Assembly (NCBI GenBank): GCA_025200525.1
Contig: CM045762.1
Span: forward strand, 126,733,752-126,797,751
Reading direction: 5' to 3'
DNA from: Camellia lanceoleosa
Taxonomy: Eukaryota > Streptophyta > Magnoliopsida > Ericales > Theaceae
DNA length: 64,000 bases
Position 1 is the stretch's first letter. Each line of letters starts with the position of its first letter. The notes under the pieces are model-generated. The model saw only the letters and a list, made by a program, of their open reading frames with translations, searched no databases and was not told the origin of the DNA. A program made the translations under genes and the position numbers. Positions 47,152 to 59,273 of the stretch are shown piece after piece.

Positions 47152-49830
47152 TGTCACACTCCCAAAATTCTTAACAAAAGATAATTAAGATTAACATCAT
47201 TATCATTAATCAATCTTACAAATCATCATTCTTCGAGCATAATTAGAATTATGGATCCTCATTATTCGCAAAACCCATTCCTTTAGTACTCAATAAACTT
47301 CCAAATTTGTATTTCATAACATACTAGGAAATTCTAAAAGGTCCAAATGTGAATACATATTCAACTTCCTCTAAGGTATGAATCTATAGCATGTGAGACA
47401 TATAACACAAAAGAAATTAAAGTATAGAAAAATGCCTTATAGGCTACAAGTTCCAAGGCTTAGGCTCAATTACAAACAAACGGTTATCAAACCCATTCAA
47501 GTATAGCCCTTGGCTTGTCAAAAGAAACAAACAACAATACAAATGAGCGTTGTGTTCCAAAAGATCCATTGTGCCTTCACTTAGGTGGAATCACTACATC
47601 CTTTCCTGTAATAAATCCACTAAGGGTGAGTATTAAGGTTAGTAGAGAAATCTTAACAGAGTATATACATTTTATACAATCTCATGCGATGAGTGCAATG
47701 CCATGCCATGCTCAAAATAAACATTTTTCTTATTTGGGAAATCTTATGCTCAATGCTCATTTAAAAATGTAATCAAAAAAAAGATTCCAATATCATTCAA
47801 GGGGTGGTAAATATGACTCAGATAATCCCTATGCTAGTGTCTGTAAGTAGGTCCCTTAAGGCTCTATCAAATCCCACTTTACCAGCTCCTAACCAGAAGG
47901 CATGTGGTATCTACCCAAAATGTGTTATTGGTCTTTCACCCTAGACATTCATGCTAACTTAATTCTCAAACTACACTCCCTATCCGGACTTATCAAGCGT
48001 ATTTACCCCAAAACAAGTCAAAACAAACTTCATTTTACAAACAACTTCACTTTTCAAATAGTAACTTCAATGTCAATTATAAAACAATGATAATGAAAGT
48101 GACATAAAACGATAATGCAATATATATCAATACATTATGGACGTTCCAATTTTCTTAATATAATTACCTTTAATACGAAAAGGAAATAATGTGCATACCA
48201 TGATTACTTCACAATAATATAAGACAACCTGGCCTTTTTTACTAAACCACTACCATACATAATACACATAGGTAAACTAATTCAACACTAGAACAATGAT
48301 CCATGCTCTACCTGCATTAAGCCCGATAATCCAAGGACACCTTTCCACAATGAAACACCAATTTACCATACGCAAGCTGCAAGGGAATTGTACCTCTGCC
48401 AATTTGCAAGACACAAACTGGAAGGGAATGGTACCTCTACCAAGTACTCCAAGCGCTAGTTGGAAGGTACTAGCACATCATCATTTCATCCACGCAATTT
48501 TTCCATTTTGATCAATTTCTCAAATCTCTACTCAATATTTATATATTGTATATATTCCAAGAGATAAATAATATCAACACATCACATGCATCTCCCTTCT
48601 CGTTGATCAAGTAATTCCTAACATTCAAATCATCATTTCCAAGCATCATCCTTTCAAGACAACTTTTAACAATCAACCATGCATGATGTTACAATAACAA
48701 TCACTCTTTATTATGGAATTTCAATAATAGGGATAATTATATCAATTACCTCATAATTTTTCAACAATGATATTCTTCAAAACATCTATTTTTACTCAAC
48801 CTATTCCTTTCCACATTTCCAAAAGTCTAGGATTTTCACAAAAACTAGGGTTTCTCAGTTTTGAAAAGATTTTTCTTAAATGACACTTACAACCACAAAC
48901 ATGACCCATAACCTCAAGAGTTTAAGGAAAATTTAAGAGAAACCCACTTTTGAAGTCACATAAAGCTCAATGAACAAAGCCTAACCCCATACATATGAAA
49001 TTAACCTTGAAACAGCCATATAATTGTAAAAATGTGTATAGAAATCAAAGAAATCCATACCTCAAGCTATGGAGGAAGAAGATGGGAAAAGCTGTAAAAT
49101 TTGTTAGTGTCGAAAATCAATGTCCATCGTATAAGATGTAGTCCTTGATGAGCTCTCCAAGATTGATGAAGAAACTAGGGCCAAATCTCTAATGGATTTG
49201 GAGAAATCAAGAAATTGATGGTGGTTATTGGGTGTTTTTAGAGAGATGGAGAAGAGAAAGAGATGAGAAATATTTAGAGACAGAGATATGAGTTGTAATG
49301 AGAAAAAGTGCGGAAAGACTCAACAAATGAGCTGAAAAGGCAAGAAAGATGGGTTTGGGACGTGCTTTCCCACACCTGCGGGCCCCTTGCCGCACATACA
49401 GCCCCTTCTTTGCACACGTACGGTGTCCCACCGTCGCATGTGCTGTTTCTTCCAGTTAGAAACTTGCTCAAAAACACCTCTTATCATACACGTGAGGCTA
49501 TCACCCCGACGTACGACCCAAACCCAACTTCAAACTAGACTTCTGAAATGATCCGCATGTATGGGCCCTCTTGGCCACTCGTGCAGAATGCTACTTGGAT
49601 AGAATTTTATCCTTAAGGAAAAACACATCCTTTAGGTTCCATTCACATGCTCAAAATTTAAAAATCTTTACTCGAAGAAGATTTAAAAAACCAAAACTAA
49701 AACAAATGAGGTATGAAACAAGGTACAATCACACGTTTGACAAGGCCTCAAATAGGAATTAAGAGTCCGTAATATAAGCCTAAGTGGGAAATAAATAGGA
49801 AGACAATTGGATTATATACTCGGGACATCA
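47152..49830 (-). repeat. chromovirus 5' LTR
   Basis: It runs from TGTCACACTCCC to GGGACATCA and is 2679 bp long. It is about 300 bp longer than the 3' LTR because of an insert at about 48158-48472. The remainder aligns with 39307-41677 with frequent substitutions, so the insertion of the element is old. Confidence 0.85.
48158..48472. repeat. insert of about 315 bp in the chromovirus 5' LTR
   Basis: This is absent from the sister LTR copies between ccaattttct and catcatttcatcc. It includes a short repeated phrase (gaattgtacctctgcca / gaatggtacctctacca). No terminal inverted repeats were evident. It may be a non-autonomous insertion or an ancestral segment lost in the other LTR. Confidence 0.5.
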
Positions 49831-50453
49831 TACTAGCAATGATAACACAAGTTGAAGACTTTACCATTGACATCAACGGTTAGCAACGGATGCCAACAAT
49901 GATTTTTTTTTAATGGTGGCAGCATGACTTTACAGTTATTGAATTATGTTAAAACTATATCTTCTTTTAGATAGAGGTCAATCGGTTCGTGTCTATGGTC
50001 AATCAATAGGCTAGTGGCTTAGCTAGGATTTGAGTTCAGTGTGGTCATTTAACAAGTATCATCAACATTATTATGTCCAAACTTGACTGTAAATTTATAT
50101 ATTTTCAATCGGATGCAAAAGTAATTTAAACTTTTTAAATTACATACAAAAACAAAAAATGGGAAATGAACACTATTGCTTCAATAAAAATCAAGCAGAA
50201 ATCTACACTTACATAATTGTTCATGGTTAGTTTTCATTTTTGAAATCACTATATGAAAACTTTATTACTTAAGTTATCAAACACATTTTTCTCAATATAT
50301 CTATCCAAATAATCATTCAATCAACCGTCACTCCTTAGAATTTGGGAGGGGGAATCACTCATTCAATTCTTCATAATTGCATTGCAACAAAAGATCCTTC
50401 ATAGTTGTAGCTATCATTGGTAGAATAGGAATAATAGTTCTCGATTATTTCTC
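49831..50453. other. AT-rich intergenic spacer
   Basis: I see no coding domain, RNA gene or repeat structure here on either strand. Confidence 0.6.
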
Positions 50454-50456
50454 TAA

Positions 50457-50744
50457 GAGCACCTCTAATCCTTAAACCCATTTTTTGATCAAATTTAAAT
50501 TTGATGATAAAGTACTCAAAAACTATGTCTAATCATTTCATCAAATGTTTATCAAATCAAGAAAGAAAATTTTTTTTTTTTTCATTGAAGTTGATGAAAG
50601 AAAAAAATTGAGTTAAAGGAAATTTCTAAAACCATTTTGATGAAAGTTTGCCGAAAGGGTTGGAGTAGTTCATATCAAATTAAACTTTTTACTCAAATTT
50701 GGAATTAAATTAGATGAAAAAGTAATAAATGATTGGAGATGCTC
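50457..50744. mobile_element. Tourist-like MITE (PIF/Harbinger-derived)
   Basis: A 288-bp element has imperfect terminal inverted repeats, GAGCACCTCTAATCC at the left and the complement of GAGCATCTCCAATC at the right. It is flanked by TAA on both sides (50454-50456 and 50745-50747). A TAA/TTA 3-bp target duplication and this size are typical of Tourist-type MITEs. It is AT-rich and has no ORF. Confidence 0.8.
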
Positions 50745-50747
50745 TAA

Positions 50748-51254
50748 TTTCACTAGGTTCATTTTGTAAAATCCCAAACATTTTGGGTAAATTTCTACAT
50801 TTGCTTAAAGAAAATTTCAAGGTTGAGGGGTGTCACTTGACACCACTCTCATTCTTCCTCGTTTAGGAAAATTCCTTATATTTTCCCCTCTTTATGTGAA
50901 TAAAAAATGGGCAATAAACCAAAATATAATAAGTAATAATCTGGCTAAAAAATAAAAGCAACAAAAACAATCACAAAATGCCAAATTTATATAGGCCAAC
51001 AAAAATACCTACGTCTATGGTTCCAACTCCAAATCAAACTATTACTATAACATAATGGGTTATAAGAGATCGCCTCTAGTCACAACTAGAGAAATACAAT
51101 CATCAAAAGAATATTCTTAGATCACTAATAAACAATTATATCATCACCATAAAGATGAGTTTCAACAAAATTAATAAAGGTAAAAAGTTTAGGTATTGCC
51201 AAAGTGGATATTCCAAACTACCAATCTGAAAGAGCTTTGATGAAATTGGCTACG
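50748..51254. other. AT-rich intergenic spacer
   Basis: Nothing recognisable is seen on either strand. Confidence 0.6.
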
Positions 51255-51259
51255 ATCAA

Positions 51260-52592
51260 TGTAACGCCCCAAATTTCTAGCCCAAATGATAAGACAACAA
51301 TCATGGCTCTTTTAAGGAAAACTGAATATAAATCTCCAAACTTACATTACATGATACAATAGTTCTTCATACAACAATACATTAATCCAATAACAAGTAA
51401 ATAAACAAATAAATACCCCCAAGGGTTTACAAGTTTCCAAGGCTTGAGCCTGGTTACACAAAACGGTTATTCAAACCCACACAAACACAGACCTTGGCTT
51501 ACACATAGAGTCACAGCAAAATGAGAGCATTGTACTCCCAACACACATACTTCCACGCCCCTAGTTGAGTCGGATCACCACATCTTTTGCTGCACAAAAA
51601 TCCCATAGAGTGAGCATAAAACCCAATAGGAAATTATTAACAAAGTATTTACATTTTATACAAGTCTCAAGAGATGAAATGCACATGCCATGTTATGCCA
51701 TTTTTGAAGATAAATCACATTTTCATCTTTTGAAAACCATTATGCTCAATGATATATCATGCAATTTCAATTGTTCAAAACTTAACAATTTATTTCAAGG
51801 GCGGTAAATACGACTCTGGTAATCCCTAGGTCGGTGTCTGCAAGTAGACTATACAAGTACTACCAATTTGTCATTTTTACCGGTATTAACCGAAAGGCTC
51901 GACACCTATCCGCGTGGGTTTTCGGTCTTTCACCCCGGACTCTCAGGCCAACTTATTCAATATCATCTACACCACCTATCAAGAGTTACCAACATATTTA
52001 TCTCAAAACCATTCCATAAAAACTTGTTTCTTAACATTATTTTCTCAATTCAAGTTTTCAAATCAACTTTCAAAGTTTAATGTAATCAAATGAATTGATA
52101 TACTAATAACACAAGATGAATATAAACACTTTTATTCCAATTCATCATCCAAGGAATAACACAATTCCCTCTTCTCAAGTATCCTCAACAATTAGTCATT
52201 TCAAGACTATTTCAACATTTTGAACAATAATTTTCAAAATGAACCATTCTCATATTCCCTGAAAGTCATCATTTATATAAATATAAATAAGAAATTTTCC
52301 AAACATCCATTTATTTTGACACACAAAATAAATACAACAATGTCATTCATGGATTTTCAGTCTCTTTTAAAAAAATCCCCAAATTCTAGGTTTTCTCACC
52401 AAAACTATACAACTCAAATCCTTTGAAAGAAAACTTTCCAAAATCATCTTTTGTTCAATCAACGAAGATCAAAACCCATAAGATCATTTTAAAAGAATAA
52501 GAGACAAACCCACTTTCAAAATTGCTCAACTTCTTGAATCAACAATCAATTTTCAAAGCTATCGAAAGATATTTTCGAAAATCATATAGATC

Positions 52593-52624
<32 letters not shown>

Positions 52625-53243
52625 ACTCTAAGAAAATCCCTACCTCAAGTTTTGAAGAAGAAATGAGATGAAACCCCCAAAATCAACGGTGTCAAAACTC
52701 GATCTTCACCGCACACAACAAAGCCCTCGAGAAGTTATCTAACTTTGATGAAGAACTTACGGCAGAACTCTAATGAATCTTGAGAAATTAAGGTTTTGAT
52801 CCAATTTGGCATAGAGAAATGCGAAGAGAAGGGGGAGCGAAGGCTTTTTAGAGAGACAGAGAGATATACAAAAGTGATCTGAAATATCATATTCACGAAC
52901 TGATATAACATAATCCACTTGAGCATGGAAAGCCCCGCTCGACCATCAAATATACTTTCCTAATACTTTTGCACCAAACATTCTCCGCTCGAACGCATAA
53001 ACGGCCGCTCGAGCGAACAAGCAACTTCTAATGCATTTTGCATTTTTGCTTCGGGGGTGCTGCCCATCAAACTCGCCAGGGCGCTGCCCCCTGGACCCCC
53101 GTGAGCGGACCAGACAGCTCAATCCCCGCCAGGGCGCCGTCCTTGGACCCACCAAGGGGCATTGCCCCATGGATCCCCGCGAGCTGACCGGACAGCTCAA
53201 TCCCTGACATACTCAGCGAAGTGGCAAAACTGGGATCGCTACA
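51260..53243 (-). repeat. solo LTR with perfect 5-bp target duplication
   Basis: It runs from TGTAACGCCCC to GATCGCTACA, with TGTA/TACA inverted ends, and is 1984 bp long. It is flanked by ATCAA at 51255-51259 and 53244-53248. No internal retrotransposon sequence is present, so it is the product of LTR-LTR recombination. Its text order (ccaaggcttgagcc, cggttattcaaaccca, gtcggatcacca) parallels that of the chromovirus LTRs, so it is a related family; orientation is inferred from that. A TA microsatellite lies at about 52600-52623. Confidence 0.88.
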
Positions 53244-53388
53244 ATCAATACATAGAACTCGTCTTCATGAACAACATACTGAAATTTCATCAAGATTGGG
53301 TAAGAGATGACCATCTAATCATGGCTTCAAACATGGAAGAAAATGTAGATTTTTTCTTCTCTTTTTGGTCTCTCTCTTGGCCCTTCGG

Positions 53389-56176
53389 TAGGGGTGTAAT
53401 TTTGGCCCATCCGAGCTTGGGGGACAACCCATCTTTGGGCTTGGCGAGCTGCCACCAAAATTTGGGTTGGGCCATATGTAGAAAATCTCGACCTAGTCCA
53501 AGCCTAAGCCTACGCAAATCCAAGCTTTGGGCCTAAGCTCGAGCCTGAGGTCGGGTCGGGCCTTTTTTTTTAGGCCATAAAATATATTAATGAATATCTC
53601 AAGGAAAAAAAATGATAAGATTGAAAGAATAATTATTTGAAAATGAAATGAAATGCTATAAATTTATATCATCAAATAAAATAGATATAAATTATTGATG
53701 GTAGAGAAATTGTATCACTATAAATCAAGTACATCCTAACTAGGTTGGCACCTACTAGCATACCAATCATTTGCATTATATACGTCACCTCAATAATCTA
53801 ATAAAAATATTACGAAATTAAATAGTGAAAAAAAAAATTGTTGATTAATCATCAAAGGATTTACACAATTCATCCAAGGAGCCTAATGATATATCATCCA
53901 AATCGCCTTGAATTCTCTCATTTTCACTACAATCGTGTCTTCTTGTGCTTTCATGCATACAATCTCTTGATATCATAAGTGCCTTAACCATTCCAGGTGT
54001 AACTCTATTGTGCTAATCGCTCACTTGTCTACATGCACTAAAAACTGCTTTGAAGCTTGTAGAAATCTGAATGGTTAGTGTATCAAAATCATCGCCATCA
54101 TCAATTGGCGGATTATCCAAATAATGTTTTAATTCAGAACTACTTTCACTTGCATTTTGAGATATTCTTCTAGTTTTTATTATTGAAAAAATACTTAATC
54201 TCCTACCCCGATATGAGATTGGTGTAGTGTGTGTAGGTGATCTATTTACAACTACAACCTTATATTTTTTAAATAATCTTTTGAATATTGTCATAATAGT
54301 GTCAAATTATTCTTCATTAGTGAAAATAAGTTGTAAAAAATGTTGTTAGGATTAACTACAATGGCAAAACCTCAAAGATGAGGCAATGGATCAAAATATT
54401 TATCAAATTTATCTTTTATTGTAGTAATAATGGTGATATATATATATATATATAATTTTGTTGCCTGACCGAAATTTTTTAGAAAATATTTATGTAAGTG
54501 TATGTGGAGCCAATCATTTTCTGTGGGTTTCACTACTGCAAAAAATAAATCTATTACTTATTTTTGTTTACAAGCTACCTTTAACATATTATACATTGAA
54601 TTATACCTGCTGTCTATGTCTAAAATTAATTTTCTAAATTTCATACCTCCTCGTTGACAAAATTTTCTATATTTTGAAATTCAATTAGCAAAAGACATAA
54701 TAATAAGAACCGCTTGTTTTATTATCAGTACAGAATCCTCATATATATGCATAGCTTCTTTAACAATCAAGTTTAAAATTTGAGCACAACAACGAATATG
54801 AAATAAATCACCATTATCAACACGTAATTGTAAAGTTGATTTCAGATGTATTACAGTCTTATTGTAGTATGTTGTATTATCTAAACTAATGGTAAATATT
54901 TTATTTTGTAAAACCTACTCAAATAATACATTCTTTATTTTTACCTGAAGTGAATGACCATTGTATGAAAGTTCAATTAATCTAAATGAAATTATTTTTT
55001 ATTTAATTTTCAATCATTATCAATATAATGTGTAGTGATATATTGATATTCTAAACCACTATTTGACCCCAAATCAGATTTTAAACAAACTCTTTCATTC
55101 AAATATTTAAAAATGTTAAATAATTCCTTTTTAATATCTTGAAATTTCTTTAATATCTTGTTTCTAGTAGTATTTCTTGTAAACCTTGATATTGAGGTAC
55201 AAAACCTTCTTGAACATTCACCAGTAGTCTAAGGTTATTTTTTTTTAACAATATAATTAACTACCATATCTTGTGCATGTACAGAATCATATGAAAATGT
55301 AGACAAATTACCAGTTGATGAACTTCCTAATTGCATTTAAGTTCTAATATTAAGTTGTTGACTTTGCAAATGCTTATTAGCATGCCTTTTTAGATGAGTA
55401 GTACTACCTGCTGATGAGATGCTAAGTAAATTTGCACAATATTTACATTTTGCTTTAGTTACAATTGTACCATCAGAATTAGTTACAAATACTTTTTCAA
55501 AATGTTTTCAAACACTACTAGATGTGCTCCTAGATGATGATGATGATGTTGTTAGAAGAGTGTTATTAGGCATAGCAGGAGAATCAACTAATCAATATTG
55601 ACATAAACATTAGGATCCATATTAATACAAGTAAAGTAATATATATTAACTAACAATTAATTAAATTAATGAGTAACTAATAGATATCAATTAAAACAAT
55701 TAATATATATTAACTAACAATTAATGTAAAAAAATTAGTAACTAATAAATATTAATTCAAACAATTAATTTTATAGAATGACTACTGCGATACAAAAATT
55801 AACTTCTTCTGGTAAAAACTTCTTGCACAATTGCAATTGGCACTTAACAATGAGATTTGAAAATTGATTGAGAGAGTTGAGAGTTGAGAGAGATTTGTTT
55901 TGTGAGAAAATGAAATGGGGAGAGAGGTGTATTTATAGTAATTTTTTTTGTGGGGGGGGGGGAGGGGAGGTTTAAAATACAAAATAAATAAATAAATAAA
56001 TTGGGCCATACGGTCATATGATCGTTGTTTTGATTTTCAAAGAAATAGACCGTTCGAGCGAATGGGGGTTCTGGTCATTGCAGGTGGGTAGAAGACATAT
56101 AGCCCAAGCCTGGGGGTTCGAGTTGGGCTCGGGCTGTAAGCGGGTTTCGAGCCGTCGAGCTATTTTTACACCCCTA
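53389..56176 (-). mobile_element. hAT DNA transposon, decayed
   Basis: The ends are an 11-bp terminal inverted repeat, TAGGGGTGTAA at 53389-53399 and its complement at 56166-56176. Subterminal regions at both ends hold clusters of gggc(t/c)cgagc-type motifs, as is usual for plant hAT elements. A degenerate transposase gene lies inside on the minus strand. The 8-bp flanks (cccttcgg and cctctcta) do not match clearly, so the target duplication has decayed or the ends are slightly misplaced. Confidence 0.8.
53845..55620 (-). pseudogene. hAT transposase, decayed
   Basis: The frame starts at 55620 with MDPNVYV. A BED-type zinc finger follows around 55470-55380 (KCKYC then STTHLKRHANKH, with the Cys-Cys and His-His pairs present). 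Much of the middle is broken by stops, with TIKDKFDKYF visible near 54420. The C-terminal dimerisation region is at 54294-54013 (SSELKHYLDNPPIDDGDDFD, then SKAVFSACRQVSD-like text across a frame). The likely stop is at 53845. Many in-frame stops make it inactive. Confidence 0.82.
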
Positions 56177-57326
56177 CCTCTCTATTTTTCTGTTGCTCTT
56201 GTTTTGTGTGTGTGTGTGTGTGTAAATTAGAGACAAAATGCCTCTTTTCTTTTCTCCGCAAAGCTTTAAGGACGAGCTTTACATTTGTAATAAATAAAAA
56301 AATAAACCTTTGACTCATATAAGAGTCCTAGTGTGGGACCTTATTTAGGTTGTCTTTGGTTGAAGGATTATTTATCCCGGGGGATCTAGGGTGGGTAAAA
56401 TAGTACTTAGTATGGAATTGATTAACAATATTGCCAAAGCTTATGGAGGTGTATCTGTATTGACGAGAGAAATGAAAATGCAATCTCACTTTTTGTTTGG
56501 TTTTAATGGAAAACACAAGGGAAAAAAAAGTAAGAAAAAAATGCGATCTCACTTTTTATCTTTTGAGTTTACCTAGGCTCTTTTCTTTCCCAATTTCTCA
56601 ACTCAACCAAATATAATTTAAAATTTGAATGCTATCAATTCTTTTTCCTTTTCTTTCTATTTCCCTTACCCTTTCTATTTTTCTTTTCAAATTCTCTAAC
56701 CAAACATAGTATAAGAAGGGATGCCACCCAACAATTGACTACATAAACAAAGCCCAAAATATAAACCATGGCTTATAACAACTATTTTCTTTTATTCTTC
56801 CAACATAAATCCAAGAAACTGCCAAAAATTAGTTTTAATTTTTGTCAATAATGTTTTACAAAAATTTATTGATGTGGCATCTATAACATTGTTGAAGGGA
56901 GTCTTATTTCATATTCTAAAGTTTCTTTATTGCATAAAAATTAGGAGTACTTACGTGTAGGTCTTAATAAGTAGACTTATTGTCTAATAGGTCCTATGGG
57001 AAAAATTTGTTATAAAAAAAGTCACTAATTATAAGTTTTAGCGACAATTTATAAAAATCATGACAAAAAAAAGTTACTAATTGTCAATTTTTAGCGACAT
57101 ATATAAAAAATTGTCACAAAAAAATTATTTTTAGCAATAATTTTACAAAGATTTATTTTCAATAGGACTTGATGGAAATTAAGTCTAACTATTAGGACCT
57201 ATTAGTAGTTTACCATAAAAATTAATGAATAAGAAAATTTTATAAAATTTGTTAATTTGTTTTAACAATTTTTTTTTTTTTTTGTATTTCTTTTTAGTTT
57301 TCTCTTTCACTCCTTTCTTTAATGCC
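56177..57326. other. AT-rich spacer with MITE-like sequences
   Basis: There is no gene. A GT microsatellite is at 56204-56222. A stretch at about 56345-56715 begins near tgtctttggttgaagga and ends near ttctctaaccaaacat, an imperfect inverted pair that suggests a degraded MITE. A second, clearer inverted repeat is listed separately. Confidence 0.5.
56959..57200. mobile_element. MITE-like inverted-repeat element
   Basis: The ends are a 21-bp inverted repeat with two mismatches (aggtcttaataagtagactta at the left; complement of taagtctaactattaggacc plus t at the right). The inside is AT-rich with repeated gcgaca.tttataaaaa..tcacaaaaaaa phrases. The element is about 242 bp and similarity may extend a further 15 bp outward. 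I could not define a target duplication or family. Confidence 0.6.
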
Positions 57327-58139
57327 TGTGACGATATTCTTTATGTACGGGAGAGAAATAAACTTGCCCGTATATTCCTGTTGATAAAGCTTTAACACAG
57401 AGAATTTAACGTGGTTCGGCCAATTGCCTACGTCTACGAGCTGCAGATTTATTATACTGAACAAATGATAACAATTACAAATAATTCTCCATCAATTACT
57501 CTATTTTCTCCATAAGCCTCCCTCTTCAGCTTATTGTCCTCTATATATAGAGATTACAAATACAAGAGAGAATCCTGGAAGTGAGCTGACAGCCAGCTCA
57601 CTTCTACTTTTGGTGGCTTTCTTCACATGGCCTCATGGCTTCATGGTTGATGTACCTTTACAGGTTGGCTAGAATCTACAGTCACTTTACAACCAATCTC
57701 CACAGGTGATGTTGCTAGAATCTGCAGTTACTTTATCATTACCGAACTATCAATATGACCGAAGTACATGTTAGTTAGGCACTTACTTCTCTCTTATCTC
57801 GGTTTCCAATGCGAAAAACCGAGCTAATAATAAGAGAGCCGAGCCGAACTACCTTCAGAACTAAGTCCTCTCAAGGACTTGGTACACCTTGGTTTACATG
57901 CGCCTCGACCGAACTTACCGCCCTGAAGACCGAGCTTCCCCCAACGCATTATTCAACCGGGGTAGAAACAAGGCTCTGACCGGTCAATTTCATTACGGTC
58001 GTATGACCGGTCTATTTCGAAGATTACTTCTCTAGACCGGAGTAACTAACATGCCCATTCTACTCCAGCCCTATGCACCGCGGCCCATAATGGCCCAATA
58101 TCCAGCTTTGGCCCAATTTGAATATAAATTACCCTCTCA
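57327..58139 (-). repeat. Tat2 3' LTR (about 813 bp)
   Basis: On the plus strand it runs from TGTGACGATA to CCCTCTCA. In transcription direction it begins TGAGAGGG and carries CTATATATAG (57541-57550) as a TATA-type promoter. It is followed on the plus strand by the pyrimidine complement of the polypurine tract. Boundaries rest on TG..CA ends and tract position only, since the other LTR is outside the window. Confidence 0.65.
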
Positions 58140-58150
58140 ATTGCCCCTTA
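58140..58150 (-). other. Tat2 polypurine tract
   Basis: On the minus strand this is TTAAGGGGCAAT, directly before the LTR start TGAGAGGG. It resembles the tract of Tat1 (agaggggcaat). Confidence 0.65.
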
Positions 58151-58189
58151 ATCCCATCTGCGTAGCATGATAGGGATTACTTTCTTCAT

Positions 58190-58312
58190 AACCGAGCTAA
58201 AGTTTGTAGATCTTTCCAACCGAGCTACAATCCTATAGTTATTCCAGCCGAGCTAAAAACCTATAAAACTTCTCTAACCGAGCTTCAATCCAATAGCTTA
58301 TCCAACCGAACT
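58190..58312. repeat. short tandem repeat with ccgagct motif
   Basis: Four imperfect units of about 28-30 bp carry tt.c.a.ccgagct.aa and then a tata-type stretch. The unit starts are near 58189, 58219, 58249 and 58277. They lie between the 3' LTR and the putative 5' exon of the antisense ORF. Confidence 0.6.
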
Positions 58313-58606
58313 GTGCACGTCCGGTTGAAACGTCTCTTCAAATGCGGCGACTGAAACGCTTCCCTTTCTAGTGACACGTGGCAGCCTCTGATTCGACCCC
58401 CAAAGCGGTGCAGCCGCCCTCGTACTTCGCAATTTTTGAATAGTTTCCCGCCATTCTTCCTCCTACACAAAACAATCCCCTCATTTTCGATCTACCTTCT
58501 CACTTTCCATTCTCTCTCTTTGTTTCTGCTTTTGCTCTCCCAGCCCTTGAGCTCGAGTTCCCCATTGTTGCTGCTGCTCCCATCTCGTTCTTCTCCCTCT
58601 TCACCA

Positions 58607-59178
58607 GGTAAGCATCACGATTCTGTTTTTCATTCAATCTGTTGTAGTTTGTTTGATGTTTTTGCAAAATGTTTTTCATGCTTAGCTCCATGTTGTTTTC
58701 TGGAAAAACTTCTTAAGAACCTTAAGAACTTCAAGAAATAGCTAGTAGAACATCACTTTGATCTTTACACATGCCCCAACCGAACTAGAACCCTGTTTCT
58801 GCTACATATAGATTTTAGGCAAACTGGAACCGAACTAGAACTTGCACACATATAAGCCATCAACCGATTCACCCTAGCCAAAATGAAAACACACCGAACT
58901 AGAAATATCGGCCCTCGACCGAGATAAGCCTTGGGGGGCTAAGCCAGCTTTCTCAGTTCCCCATACGGACTTAGAAAGCTGCCCCTTGATGCTTAACCAG
59001 AGTAACAAAACCACAGATAGAACCGAGATAACCAAACACCTTGCCCAACCGAGATAACATGCATCTGTCAGAAACCGAGGTAGATCATGTAGCATCCTGT
59101 AGCCGAAGTAAGACTTCCCTTTCTTGTTGTAGCACGGTCCATTGATCGGTGCTTAACCCCTTGTTTTCCACTTTGCAG
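58607..59178 (+). other. putative 5'-UTR intron of the Tat2 antisense gene
   Basis: A donor CAG/GTAAGC at about 58607 and an acceptor TTTGCAG at about 59178 would remove 570 bp of non-coding sequence before the start codon at 59274. The upstream stretch 58436-58606 is low-complexity and Ser/Leu-rich in translation, more like an untranslated exon than a protein. This is an inference from splice-site text only. Confidence 0.45.
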
Positions 59179-59273
59179 ACTTAGGTTGCCCGAGCACTCC
59201 TCTTGAGCGCTTCGACCGAGCTTCTGTGCACAACCTCTCGACCGAAGTAACTCATTTATAACACATAAAACAA

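Larger units (their letters stand above)
39307..49830 (-). mobile_element. chromovirus-type Ty3/gypsy retrotransposon, degraded
   Basis: It lies on the minus strand with a 5' LTR at 47152-49830, a tRNA-Met primer site, gag-pol at about 42130-46731, a polypurine tract at 41681-41692 and a 3' LTR at 39307-41677. The integrase tail with SYEERPIQILD and KVLWGHP is typical of chromodomain-bearing Tekay/Del-type elements. No matching 5-bp target duplication flanks it (ccaat left, tacta right), so one end may have been rearranged. Numerous stops show that it is old. Confidence 0.88.

Noticed and set aside
39302..49835. Target site duplication of the chromovirus
   Set aside because: ccaat and tacta do not match, so no duplication can be claimed.
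55935..55970. Possible G-quadruplex control element in the poly-G run
   Set aside because: It is a simple G-rich low-complexity stretch at the end of a dead transposon and has no conserved context.
53381..56184. 8-bp target duplication of the hAT element
   Set aside because: cccttcgg and cctctcta agree at only four of eight positions, close to what chance gives in such text.
58436..58741. Separate Ser/Leu-rich protein gene
   Set aside because: Low-complexity CT-rich text crosses a good splice donor. A 5' untranslated exon of the antisense gene fits better.
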